A stretch of DNA of 64,000 nt from Streptomyces sp. f51 (GCF_037940415.1 NZ_CP149798.1:6109001-6173000); one strand, 5' to 3'; counted from the first letter of the stretch, positions 9,312 to 17,450 are shown. The notes: generated by a model not told the origin, from the sequence alone. Made by a program: numbers and translations.

Positions 9312-10264
9312 GCGGGCCGGTACGCGTCGGGGTGCTCGGCTGCGCCGACATCGCGCTGCGGCGGATGCTCCCCGCGTTCACCGCCGCCCCCGGTCTCGAA
9401 CTCGCCGCGATCGCCAGCCGCGACCCGGCCAGAGCGAAGGAGGCCGGCCTGCGCTTCGGCTGCCGGCCCGTCCACGGGTACGCCGAACTGCTGGCGGCCG
9501 ACGACATCGAGGCCGTGTACGTGCCGCTGCCGGCCGCGCTGCACGCCCCCTGGGTGGAGGCCGCGCTGGAGGCGGGCAAGCATGTGCTGGCCGAGAAGCC
9601 CCTGACCACGGACCCGGAGAGCACCGAGCGGCTCCTCGGCCTCGCCGCGAAGCGGGGTGTGGCCCTGATGGAGAACGTCATGTTCGTCCACCATCCCCGG
9701 CACGAGGCGGTGCGGAGCCTGGTCGCCGACGGACGGATCGGTGAACTCCGCTCCTTCCGAGCGGAGTTCGCCATCCCCCCGCTCGCCGACGGCGACATCC
9801 GCTACTCCGCCGAACTCGGCGGCGGCGCGCTCTCGGACGTCGGCCTGTATCCACTGCGGGCCGCGCTGCACTTCCTGGGACACGATCTCGACGTGGTCGG
9901 CGCCCGTCTGGTCAGACGGGCCGGACGCGAGGTCGAAACCGCCGGGGCGGCGCTGCTGGCCACCCCCGGCGGGGTCACCGCGCACCTCACCTTCGGCATG
10001 GAGCACGCCTACGCCTCCCGGTACGAACTCTGGGGCAGCGAAGGGCGGATCACCGTCGACCGGGCCTTCACCCCGCCTGCGGACCACGTGCCGGTGATCG
10101 GCCTGCACGGGGGCGCGGGCACCGAGGAGATCCGCCTGGAACCCGCCGACCAGGTCGCGGCCACCGTCGCCGCGTTCGTCGACGCGGTCCGCGAGGGAAG
10201 CGCCCCGTGCGCGGACACCCTGCGACAGGCGGTGCTGCTCCACGACGTACGCGGCTCCGCGTGA
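9308..10264 (+). CDS. NDP-hexose 3-ketoreductase (Gfo/Idh/MocA family)
   Basis: A 318-residue oxidoreductase with an N-terminal NAD(P)-binding fold (RVGVLGCADIALRRMLPAF) and the family EKPLTTD motif near residue 98. The C-terminal domain has GGALSDVGLYPL, the region that carries the catalytic residues in relatives such as KijD10. It reduces the 3-keto intermediate released by the 2,3-dehydratase and so completes C-2 deoxygenation (LanT/UrdT role). It is coupled upstream by ATGA and downstream by GTGA. Confidence 0.92.
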   Translation: MSGPVRVGVLGCADIALRRMLPAFTAAPGLELAAIASRDPARAKEAGLRFGCRPVHGYAELLAADDIEAVYVPLPAALHAPWVEAALEAGKHVLAEKPLTTDPESTERLLGLAAKRGVALMENVMFVHHPRHEAVRSLVADGRIGELRSFRAEFAIPPLADGDIRYSAELGGGALSDVGLYPLRAALHFLGHDLDVVGARLVRRAGREVETAGAALLATPGGVTAHLTFGMEHAYASRYELWGSEGRITVDRAFTPPADHVPVIGLHGGAGTEEIRLEPADQVAATVAAFVDAVREGSAPCADTLRQAVLLHDVRGSA

Positions 10265-11106
10265 CAGCCGCCCCTGCGTCCGCACCGCATCCCGAACAGG
10301 ACGCCGTGGAGGTGTGGTTGCTGACGCCGCCCGCTGACGGGCCGCTCGCGTCCGAGGAACTCGACCGGGCCGAGCGGCGCCGCGCCGACGCGTTCCGGCT
10401 GCCCCGCGACCGCGCGCTCTACGTGGCCGCGCACATCGCGCTGCGCCGACTTCTCGCCGGGTATCTGCGCACGACGGCACGGGAGGTGGAGTTCGCCCGA
10501 GCGGCCTGCCCGCGCTGCGGAGGTCCGCACGGCCGTCCCGTTCTGCACGGAGCCGGGCCCGGCGCCCCGCACTTCTCGCTGTCGCACAGCCGTGGCGAGG
10601 TCGTCGTCGGCGTGGCCCGCGTCCCGGTGGGCGTCGACGTCGAGAAGGTGCCGCGCCCCGAACGCGTCGACGTCTGCCGGTCGGCTCTCCACCCCTGGGA
10701 GCAAAGGGAGTTGGAGGCACTGCGGGCCCCGGAGCGGCCGGCACGGTTCGCCCGGCTCTGGGCCCGCAAGGAGGCCTTCCTGAAGGGAACCGGTATCGGC
10801 GTGGGCGGCTGGACGTCGGAGGTGTACATCGGCGACGGAGGCCCGGGCGCCCCGTCGCGCCCCGAGGGCTGGACCGTCCTCGACGTGCCCTGCGGCCCGG
10901 GCCACGCGGCGGCCGTGGCGGCGCGGGGCCCGGCCCCCCGCGCCACGGTGCGCCGGCTCCCGCCCGAGGCCGTGCTCGTCGGCGGTCGCGTCCCGTACGG
11001 CCGACCGCGGCCCGGGGAAGTCCGTCATGTCCTTGACGGCGGTCACGCCCGCGGAGACCCCGACGCGCGTGACGCTCCCTACGCATCCGAGGAGGAACTC
11101 CCTTGA
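10261..11106 (+). CDS. 4'-phosphopantetheinyl transferase (Sfp type)
   Basis: A 281-residue Sfp-family transferase. VGVDVEKV (Mg-binding Asp) and LWARKEAFLKGTG (WxxKEA) are both intact, so it should be active. It transfers phosphopantetheine from CoA to a carrier-protein serine, presumably the acyl carrier protein of the polyketide synthase to the left. The GTG overlaps the 3-ketoreductase stop. The TGA overlaps the TTG start of the carboxylase gene, so it sits in one translational chain of sugar and precursor genes. About 40 Arg/Gly-rich residues follow the conserved core and match no domain I know. Confidence 0.9.
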   Translation: MTAAPASAPHPEQDAVEVWLLTPPADGPLASEELDRAERRRADAFRLPRDRALYVAAHIALRRLLAGYLRTTAREVEFARAACPRCGGPHGRPVLHGAGPGAPHFSLSHSRGEVVVGVARVPVGVDVEKVPRPERVDVCRSALHPWEQRELEALRAPERPARFARLWARKEAFLKGTGIGVGGWTSEVYIGDGGPGAPSRPEGWTVLDVPCGPGHAAAVAARGPAPRATVRRLPPEAVLVGGRVPYGRPRPGEVRHVLDGGHARGDPDARDAPYASEEELP

Positions 11107-12695
11107 CCGCACTGGACGACAGGCCCCTGGCGGCGATCGAGCCCACGGACGCCCACGGCCGGGTGGCCGAACTGCACGCGAGCCGTGCCCGGGCACAGGC
11201 CGGCCCGAGCGAGAGGGCGACCGAGGCGCAGCATGCCAAGGGGAAGCTGACCGCGCGGGAGCGGATCGAGCTGCTGCTGGACGCGGGCTCGTTCCAGGAG
11301 GTCGAGCAGTTGCGCCGGCATCGGGCGACCGGGTTCGGGCTGGAGGCGAAGAAGCCGTACACCGACGGTGTGATCACCGGGTGGGGCACGGTCGAGGGCC
11401 GGACGGTGTTCGTGTACGCGCACGACTTCCGGATCTTCGGCGGGGCGCTGGGCGAGGCCCATGCGACGAAGATCCACAAGATCATGGACATGGCGATCGC
11501 GGCGGGTGCGCCGCTGGTGTCGCTGAACGACGGCGCGGGCGCCCGGATCCAGGAGGGCGTCTCCGCGCTCGCCGGTTACGGCGGGATCTTCCAGCGCAAC
11601 ACCCGCGCCTCGGGTGTGATCCCGCAGATCTCGGTGATGCTGGGCCCGTGTGCGGGCGGCGCGGCCTACAGCCCCGCCCTGACGGACTTCGTGTTCATGG
11701 TCCGTGAGACCTCGCAGATGTTCATCACCGGACCGGACGTGGTCAAGGCGGTCACCGGCGAGGAGATCACCCAGAACGGTCTGGGCGGCGCGGACGTGCA
11801 CGCCGAGACCTCGGGCGTGTGCCACTTCGCCTACGACGACGAGCGGACCTGTCTGGAGGAGGTCCGCTTCCTGTTGTCGTTGCTGCCGCAGAACAACCGC
11901 GAGACTTCGCCGGTGCAGCGGACCCTCGACCCGGCGGACCGCCGCTGCGAGGCGCTGCTGGACCTGGTCCCGGCCGACGGCAACCGCCCGTACGACATGA
12001 CCAAGGTCATCGAGGAGCTCGTCGACGACGGCGACTACCTCGAGGTCCACGAGCGCTGGGCCCGCAACATCATCTGCGCGCTGGCCCGCCTCGACGGCCA
12101 GGTCGTCGGCATCGTCGCCAACCAGCCGCAGTCCGTCGCCGGCGTCCTCGACATCGAGGCATCGGAGAAGGCGGCCCGGTTCGTGCAGCTGTGCGACGCC
12201 TTCAACATCCCCCTGGTCACACTGGTGGACGTGCCCGGGTTCCTTCCCGGTGTCGGCCAGGAGCACGGCGGGATCATCCGGCACGGCGCGAAGCTGCTCT
12301 ACGCCTACTGCAACGCGACGGTGCCGCGGATCTCGCTCATCCTGCGCAAGGCGTACGGAGGTGCCTACATCGTCATGGACAGCCAGTCCGTCGGCGCCGA
12401 CCTCACCTACGCCTGGCCGACGAACGAGATCGCCGTGATGGGCGCCGAGGGCGCGGCGAACGTCGTCTTCCGCCGTCGGATCGCCGAAGCCGAGGACCCC
12501 GAGGCGATGCGGGCCGGGATGGTCAAGGAGTACAAGGCCGAGCTGATGCACCCGTACTACGCCGCCGAGCGCGGCCTGGTCGACGACGTCATCGACCCCG
12601 CGGAGACCCGCGAGGTCCTGGTCCGGGCCCTCGCCATGCTCCGCTCCAAGCACGCGGACCTGCCCTCCCGCAAACACGGCAATCCGCCACAGTGA
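11103..12695 (+). CDS. Acyl-CoA carboxylase, carboxyltransferase beta subunit (PccB/AccB-like)
   Basis: This 530-residue carboxyltransferase has both crotonase-fold halves. It begins TTG at 11103, overlapping the previous stop, with a strong GAGGAGG ribosome site at 11091-11097. The N-terminal QHAKGKLTARERIELLLD, the acyl-CoA pocket motif GPCAGGAAYSPALTDF and the C-terminal DVPGFLPGVGQEHGGIIRHGAK are all canonical. With a biotinylated alpha subunit encoded elsewhere, it would make malonyl- or methylmalonyl-CoA. Dedicated copies in aromatic polyketide clusters raise extender-unit supply. A small epsilon subunit lies at 15799. No alpha subunit is in the window. Acetyl versus propionyl preference cannot be assigned safely from sequence alone. 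Confidence 0.92.
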   Translation: MTALDDRPLAAIEPTDAHGRVAELHASRARAQAGPSERATEAQHAKGKLTARERIELLLDAGSFQEVEQLRRHRATGFGLEAKKPYTDGVITGWGTVEGRTVFVYAHDFRIFGGALGEAHATKIHKIMDMAIAAGAPLVSLNDGAGARIQEGVSALAGYGGIFQRNTRASGVIPQISVMLGPCAGGAAYSPALTDFVFMVRETSQMFITGPDVVKAVTGEEITQNGLGGADVHAETSGVCHFAYDDERTCLEEVRFLLSLLPQNNRETSPVQRTLDPADRRCEALLDLVPADGNRPYDMTKVIEELVDDGDYLEVHERWARNIICALARLDGQVVGIVANQPQSVAGVLDIEASEKAARFVQLCDAFNIPLVTLVDVPGFLPGVGQEHGGIIRHGAKLLYAYCNATVPRISLILRKAYGGAYIVMDSQSVGADLTYAWPTNEIAVMGAEGAANVVFRRRIAEAEDPEAMRAGMVKEYKAELMHPYYAAERGLVDDVIDPAETREVLVRALAMLRSKHADLPSRKHGNPPQ

Positions 12696-12736
12696 CAGGG
12701 CACCTGACCACACAGGCCCGATGGAGGCACCACGAC

Positions 12737-13411
12737 ATGGAGCAGCAACCGACGAGCGGCGCGACGGTGGGCGTCCGGATCGCGCTCGACGTGATCTGTG
12801 TTCACTCCTACCTCGGCTACACCCGTTTCACCCGCGCGGCGGACCGGCTGCGCGCCGAAGGCCACCGGATCCAGGTGGAGTTCCTCCCCTTCGAACTCGC
12901 GCCGGGCGCGGGCACCGAGGGGGCGCCCCTGCTCCCCGTCCTGGAGCGGGCGTTCGGCCCGCAGGCGGTACGGCAGACACTCCAGTTCGCCGGCCAGGTG
13001 GCCGCGGAGGGGCTGGAACTGCACTACGAACGTGCCGTGGCGACCGGCACGTTCGAGGCGCACCGGCTCATCGCCCGGGCCGCCCGGCAGGGACGGGCCG
13101 AGGAGATGGTGGAGCGGCTCTTCCGCGCCCACTTCACCGACGGACTGCACATCGGCGACTCCGGCACCCTCGCCCGGCTCGCCGCCGAGGCCGGCGTCAC
13201 GGCGGACGACCCCGGGGCGGCGGGATCCGTACCGGAGACGGCCGCGGAGACCCAGCGGCTGCGCACCGAACTCGACCGGGTGCGCGGGCTCGGCATCACC
13301 GGTGTGCCGGTGTTCTTCATCGACGGCGTACGGCAGTTGACCGGATCCCAGCCGGAGGCCGTGCTGCTGTCGGCACTGCGTGAGGCGGTGGGATCCGCCT
13401 CCGACGGCTGA
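12737..13411 (+). CDS. DsbA-family protein, FrnE-like (single Cys in place of CxxC)
   Basis: A 224-residue thioredoxin-like protein with an inserted helical domain. Visible markers are the N-terminal DVICVHSYLGY, FEAHRLI near residue 110, and the C-terminal GITGVPVFFIDGVRQLTGSQ with its cis-Pro. FrnE-type relatives occur in frenolicin and other aromatic polyketide clusters. The usual CPWCY/CxxC active site is CVHSY here, so only one Cys remains and ordinary disulfide exchange is unlikely. Glutathione-S-transferase-like or isomerase chemistry is possible, but its role is unknown. ATG 12737 is chosen for the GGAGG at 12723-12727. It follows the carboxylase gene by 41 bp. Confidence 0.8.
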   Translation: MEQQPTSGATVGVRIALDVICVHSYLGYTRFTRAADRLRAEGHRIQVEFLPFELAPGAGTEGAPLLPVLERAFGPQAVRQTLQFAGQVAAEGLELHYERAVATGTFEAHRLIARAARQGRAEEMVERLFRAHFTDGLHIGDSGTLARLAAEAGVTADDPGAAGSVPETAAETQRLRTELDRVRGLGITGVPVFFIDGVRQLTGSQPEAVLLSALREAVGSASDG

Positions 13412-13569
13412 CGGGACCGTCCGGAACATCAGCTTTGGCATCGAGGCACGACAGATCCATGTCAAGCCCATGGTGACGCACCACGGGGACTGGTTGGCTG
13501 AAGTCCACCCCCGGCCCGCATCCGCCAATGCGGTGATTTGTCGGCATCCCAGAACAGATTGGGCTCAAC

Positions 13570-15168
13570 ATGTTTTCGCGACGCACGTTCCTGGGCTCCG
13601 CGATTGCGGTGGCCGGTGCCACTGCGGGGTTCACCGCATTGAACTCGACCGCGGCCGAGGCCGCGGCCAGGGTCGCCGCCCGGGTCGATCCGGAGGTGAT
13701 CGTCAAGCCGGGTGACGCCCGGTACGCCGCACTCGCCGGGCGCGGCTACAACACCCGCTTCGTGGCCTCGCCGGACGAGATCTGGCTCGTGCACTGCGCC
13801 TCCCAGGTGGAGAAGGCGGTCAACCGGGCCATCGCCGACAACCGGCGCATTACGGTGCGCGGCGGCGGCCACTGCTTCGAGAAGCTGGTCGACGACCCCC
13901 AGTTCCGGGTGCTCGTCGACATGTCCGAGATGAAGGACATCACCTTCGACCCGGCGATGAACGCCTTCGCCGTCCAGGCCGGCGCCCGGCTCGGCGAGGT
14001 CTACAAGGCGCTGTACGAGGGCTGGGGCGTGACGGTCCCGGGCGGTGTGTGCCCCGAGGTCGGCGTCGGCGGCCATGTCTCCGGAGGCGGGTACGGCCCG
14101 CTGTCCCGCCGGTTCGGCCTGGTCGTCGACCACCTGTACGCCGTCGAGGTCGTCGTCGCCGACAGGGGCGGCAGGGCCCGTACGGTCATCGCCACCCGCG
14201 AGGGCAACGACCCGCACCGCGACCTGTGGTGGGCGCACACCGGCGGTGGCGGCGGCGGGTTCGGCATCGTGACCAGGTTCTGGTTCCGCAGCCCGGGTGC
14301 CTCGGGCGGCCCGTCCTCGCTGCTGCCCAAGCCGCCCGCGCGGATGCGGGAGACGTATGTGACCTGGCCCTGGGCCCAGCTGACCGAGGCGGCCTTCACC
14401 CGTCTGGTGCTGAACCACGGCGCCTGGCACGCGGCGAACAGCGCTCCGGGATCCCCGTACTCGGTGATGCACAGCTCGTTCCAGCTGCACTCCTCGATCG
14501 CGGGGTCGATCCAGCTGGAGATCCGCATGGACGCCACGCTCCCGAACACCGCCCAGCTCCACGACGACTACATCAACGCGGTGAACGCGGGGGTCGGGGT
14601 GCAGCCGACGATCGACGTCAAGGAAGGAACATGGCTGGAGATCGCCCTGGAGCCGACCGCCAGCTACGGCGCGTACTCGCGGCAGAAGTCCATGGGCGGC
14701 CACCTGCGCAAGCCTCTGACGCCCACTCAGGTCGGCGCCGTCTACCGGTCGTTGAGCGATCCGACCCACTACGGCGTCGGCCTGGTGTATCTGGCGGCCT
14801 ACGGCTGCCGGATCAACACGGTGCCCTCGTCCGCGACGGCGATCCCGCAGCGCGACTCCGTCATCAAGCTCTGGTACTCCAACAACTGGTCCGACCCCGC
14901 GCAGGACGAGGCCGAGGTCGACTGGGTGCGCACGCTGCGCAAGAACGTCCATGCCGAGACCGGGGGCTTCCCGGTGCCCAACGACCGGCAGGACGGCGGC
15001 TACATCAACTACCCCGACATCGACATGCGCGACCCGGCGCAGAACACGACCGGGGTGCCCTGGTACTCGCTGTTCTGGAAGGACAACTACCCCAGGCTCC
15101 AGCGGGTCAAGAACACCTACGACCCCAAGAACGTCTTCCGGCACGCCCTGTCCCTGGACCCCGCCTGA
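13570..15168 (+). CDS. Tat-exported FAD-linked oxidase, bicovalent flavin (AknOx/GcnQ-like)
   Basis: A 532-residue berberine-bridge-type oxidase. The N-terminus MFSRRTFLGSAIAVAGATAG is a twin-arginine signal ending near AEAAA. FAD would be held by His101 (RGGGHCFE) and Cys161 (PGGVCPEVGVGG). The 60-residue spacing equals that of the bicovalent His70/Cys130 pair of AknOx. The C-terminus has YFKDNY-like WKDNYPRLQRVKNTYDPKNVF, a family hallmark. AknOx oxidises terminal L-rhodinose of aclacinomycin to L-aculose, and a similar enzyme acts in grincamycin/saquayamycin-type angucyclines. Since the cassette upstream predicts rhodinose, the same reaction is inferred, possibly after export. Oxidation of an aglycone alcohol is the alternative. 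It stands 158 bp from the previous gene, with no strong ribosome site seen. Confidence 0.85.
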   Translation: MFSRRTFLGSAIAVAGATAGFTALNSTAAEAAARVAARVDPEVIVKPGDARYAALAGRGYNTRFVASPDEIWLVHCASQVEKAVNRAIADNRRITVRGGGHCFEKLVDDPQFRVLVDMSEMKDITFDPAMNAFAVQAGARLGEVYKALYEGWGVTVPGGVCPEVGVGGHVSGGGYGPLSRRFGLVVDHLYAVEVVVADRGGRARTVIATREGNDPHRDLWWAHTGGGGGGFGIVTRFWFRSPGASGGPSSLLPKPPARMRETYVTWPWAQLTEAAFTRLVLNHGAWHAANSAPGSPYSVMHSSFQLHSSIAGSIQLEIRMDATLPNTAQLHDDYINAVNAGVGVQPTIDVKEGTWLEIALEPTASYGAYSRQKSMGGHLRKPLTPTQVGAVYRSLSDPTHYGVGLVYLAAYGCRINTVPSSATAIPQRDSVIKLWYSNNWSDPAQDEAEVDWVRTLRKNVHAETGGFPVPNDRQDGGYINYPDIDMRDPAQNTTGVPWYSLFWKDNYPRLQRVKNTYDPKNVFRHALSLDPA

Positions 15169-15284
15169 CGAACCGTCCGGGCGTCCGGTCCTCGCGCCGG
15201 AAGCGAACGCACCGTCTCCACGACCGCCGTGCCGGGACCGGGCGGCTCCCGGTCCGGGCACGGCACGACAGCCCGGAGGGCTCC

Positions 15285-15722
15285 ATGACCAGCAGTTTCC
15301 CCGCCGCCGACCCCGCCGCCCGTGGACGAAGAGCGCTGCCCGTGTGGCAGGCGGTGGCGGGGGCCGCTGCTCTCGCCGCGATCGTCAATCTCATCGTCCT
15401 GTTCGTCGGTGACGCCGCCGGCGCCTCGCTGGTCCTGAAGCTCAACGGCAAGTCCGACGAGATCAACGCCGGTGGCGTGATCTTCATGTCGATCGCCGCG
15501 CCGGTCCTGGGTGTCACCGCCGCCGTGCTGCTGGCCCGCTGGAAGCCGGTGTTCCTCCGGGTGGGGCAGTTCGCGGGCGGCGCGGTGGCGCTGCTCACCG
15601 CCATCGGCCCGCTGACGGTGGACACCGACGGCGGCACCGCCGCCACGCTGGTCACGATGCACCTGTTCGTCGGCTTCGTCGCGGTGAGCGCGCTGGAGGC
15701 GATCCGCCGGTCCCGCGCCTGA
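15285..15722 (+). CDS. DUF6069-like four-helix membrane protein
   Basis: A 145-residue membrane protein with about four hydrophobic segments: AVAGAAALAAIVNLIVLFVG, GGVIFMSIAAPVLGVTAAVLL, a segment around GQFAGGAVALLTAIGPLTV, and LVTMHLFVGFVAVSALEAI. The pattern matches small actinobacterial DUF6069 proteins of unknown function. It starts at ATG 15285 behind a GGAGGG site. A perfect 18-bp inverted repeat follows the stop, so it probably ends a transcript. A role in the cluster is not established. Confidence 0.7.
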   Translation: MTSSFPAADPAARGRRALPVWQAVAGAAALAAIVNLIVLFVGDAAGASLVLKLNGKSDEINAGGVIFMSIAAPVLGVTAAVLLARWKPVFLRVGQFAGGAVALLTAIGPLTVDTDGGTAATLVTMHLFVGFVAVSALEAIRRSRA

Positions 15723-15738
15723 CGCACGGGGCCCGCCC

Positions 15739-15775
15739 GCGGCCCTGCGGAACCGGACCGGTTCCGCAGGGCCGC
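15739..15775 (+). terminator. Perfect 18-bp inverted repeat, likely terminator
   Basis: Two 18-nt arms (15739-15756 and 15758-15775) are perfect complements around a single central A, 16 bp after the DUF6069 stop and 23 bp before the epsilon-subunit start. There is no U tract, as is common for Streptomyces terminators. It would separate the membrane-protein transcript from the next gene. Confidence 0.7.
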
Positions 15776-15798
15776 CGGCATCTTCACGGGGAGGAAGC

Positions 15799-16077
15799 AT
15801 GGCAGCAGAGGAAGACGGCACGGCCGGTGTCTCGCGGCGGCTGACCGAGCACGCCTGGCGGATCGTCAGCGGCTCGCCGACGGCCGAGGAGGTCGCCGCG
15901 ATCGCGGTCGCGCTCTCCACCGTGCTGGCCGCACGCGCGTCGGCCACGGAGCACGCGCAGCCGGGGACCGGCTTCGGCTCTCGGGCCGGGGCCCAGTGGA
16001 CTCCGTTCTCGGCGCGGCGCAGGACGGCCACGTCCTGGGCCGCCGACCCTCGGCCGGGCTGGCGCGGGGCGGCGTGA
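15799..16077 (+). CDS. Acyl-CoA carboxylase epsilon subunit
   Basis: A 92-residue protein with WRIVSGSPTAEEVAAIAVALS near residues 21-41, the conserved core of the small AccE/PccE subunits of actinobacterial acyl-CoA carboxylases, and an Arg/Trp-rich tail ending RPGWRGAA. Epsilon subunits bridge the alpha and beta subunits and raise activity. It probably partners the beta subunit at 11103-12695, although four genes and a terminator-like hairpin lie between, so the two may be transcribed separately. ATG 15799 is preceded by GGGGAGGAAG. Confidence 0.85.
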   Translation: MAAEEDGTAGVSRRLTEHAWRIVSGSPTAEEVAAIAVALSTVLAARASATEHAQPGTGFGSRAGAQWTPFSARRRTATSWAADPRPGWRGAA

Positions 16078-16188
16078 GCACGCCCTGCTCCGGCCGGCTC
16101 CCGGGCCGCGTACACCGCGGAACACGGCGCGAACGCGCGCGGTGGGTGTCCTGGGGGGACCGTCGCCGGGGTGACCCTCGGGGAGGGG

Positions 16189-16953
16189 TCAGGCGCGCCC
16201 CAGCCGGAAGCCGACACCGCGGGCGGTGACGATCCAGCCGCTCGATCCGAGTTTGCTCCGCAGGCTGCTGACATGCGTGTCGATGGTGCGCCCCGGCTCC
16301 GACCGGGAGTCCCTCCAGACCTGCGCCATGATCTGCCGGCGGGTGACCACTCTGCCCGGCTGCGAGGCGAGCAGATAGAGTAGATCGAATTCCTTGCGGG
16401 TCACGTCCACGGGCCGGCCGTCGAGGCTTATCTCCCGCGCGTGCGGGTCGATGCCGAGCGGGCCGACCGTGATGGCCTCCTCGGTGGACGCCGGCCGCCA
16501 GGAGGCCCTGCGCATGACGGCCTCGATGCGGGCGATCAGTTCGGCGAGACTGTAGGGCTTGGTCACATAGTCGTCCGAACCCGCGCGCAGACTGAGCACA
16601 CGGTCCAGTTCCGAGTCACGTGCCGTCACGACGATGATCGGCACATCGCAGACGGACCGGATACTGCGACAGAGTTCGACCCCGTCCAGGTCGGGCAGAT
16701 CGAGGTCCACGAGCAGCAGATCCGCGCTCTGGAAACGCTGCAACGCCTGCGCTCCGGTCGGCACGCTCTCCGCCTGGAATCCGTGCCGGTACAGGTTGCG
16801 GATGAGTGCTTTCGCGACCTGCGGCTCGCTGTCGACGGAGAGCACGCGTAACGCCTTGCGAGCTCGCCTTGTCTCTGGCCTGACCTGCGTACTTCGCGCG
16901 GCGGCCTGCCCCGAATGGCTTGGTTGCGCAAACCTTATGGAATGGTGCCCCAT
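16189..16953 (-). CDS. OmpR-family orphan response regulator, JadR1/LanI-like; contains a TTA codon
   Basis: A 254-residue regulator: an extension of about 35 residues, a receiver domain, then a winged-helix DNA-binding domain (VTRKEFDLLYLLASQPGRVV and DTHVSSLRSKLG). In the receiver, phospho-acceptor Asp83, Thr110 and Lys132 are kept, but the acidic pair reads VDSEP, so the second acidic residue is Ser42. Such partly degenerate orphan receivers are typical of angucycline regulators JadR1, LanI/LndI and UrdK, which activate their clusters and can respond to end products. No histidine kinase is adjacent. Codon 35 is TTA (16851-16849), so translation should depend on the bldA tRNA. The ATG has a strong AGGGGGA site 7 nt upstream. 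It is the rightmost cluster gene on present evidence. Confidence 0.88.
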   Translation of the reverse strand: MGHHSIRFAQPSHSGQAAARSTQVRPETRRARKALRVLSVDSEPQVAKALIRNLYRHGFQAESVPTGAQALQRFQSADLLLVDLDLPDLDGVELCRSIRSVCDVPIIVVTARDSELDRVLSLRAGSDDYVTKPYSLAELIARIEAVMRRASWRPASTEEAITVGPLGIDPHAREISLDGRPVDVTRKEFDLLYLLASQPGRVVTRRQIMAQVWRDSRSEPGRTIDTHVSSLRSKLGSSGWIVTARGVGFRLGRA

Positions 16954-17450
16954 CCGTGATTCCCCCTATATTCATCCGTTCAAGCGAGCGTCGCGCCAAG
17001 CAATAGAAGGTCCCCTTGAGGGTACAGACCACTTAGTCGATCCGTCAAAGATCAATGATTGACAGTCGATGAATAAAGAAAATTGGAAACGCCGTCGCAA
17101 CAATAAGAAATCGAGGAATAATCACTCGACCGACGGCCTGTCGCGCGGTGACCGTCTCATCATGATCGTTCAACCCGTGGGCGCACCCGCGCCCGGCCTG
17201 CCGCTTTGCCGCTCGGCCATTTTCACCAGCCCCCGTACACAGCTACTCCAGACTCTCGCGATACATCGTACACGAGCCTGCGTACGACGTATACGTGCAT
17301 CAAGTCACGCCGCCTCGGCGGTGCAGCACTTGATCCTGTCCAAAAGAACACACTATCGAGACAGTTTGTGAATAAGCAGGGATGAATCGGCCACCTTCTG
17401 GCTGACGCACCCTCTGGGCCGATCTTGGTGTCATTCCGAATAGAGGCAAC
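16954..17450. other. AT-rich divergent intergenic region at the cluster boundary
   Basis: A 497-bp stretch of markedly lower GC than its surroundings separates the orphan regulator from the oxidoreductase genes. Besides the promoter listed separately, it holds a direct repeat AGTCGAT (17035-17041 and 17064-17070) that brackets the inverted pair GTCAA/TTGAC, and a perfect 10-bp palindrome ACGTATACGT at 17287-17296. An open frame at 17069-17371 has codon use and composition unlike real genes here and is not called. The region probably carries promoters in both directions and binding sites for cluster regulators. Confidence 0.6.
17019..17048 (-). promoter_or_regulatory. Candidate promoter of the orphan regulator
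   Basis: On the minus strand TTGACG (17048-17043) and TACCCT (17024-17019) are separated by 18 nt, close to the housekeeping -35/-10 pattern, about 65 nt upstream of the regulator ATG at 16953. The -35 lies inside the GTCAA/TTGAC inverted pair, so a bound regulator could block it. Confidence 0.45.

Noticed and set aside
17069..17371. 100-residue open frame in the AT-rich region before the oxidoreductase genes
   Set aside because: Asn/Lys/Arg-rich start, mixed composition, no ribosome site, no conserved motif; better explained as promoter DNA.
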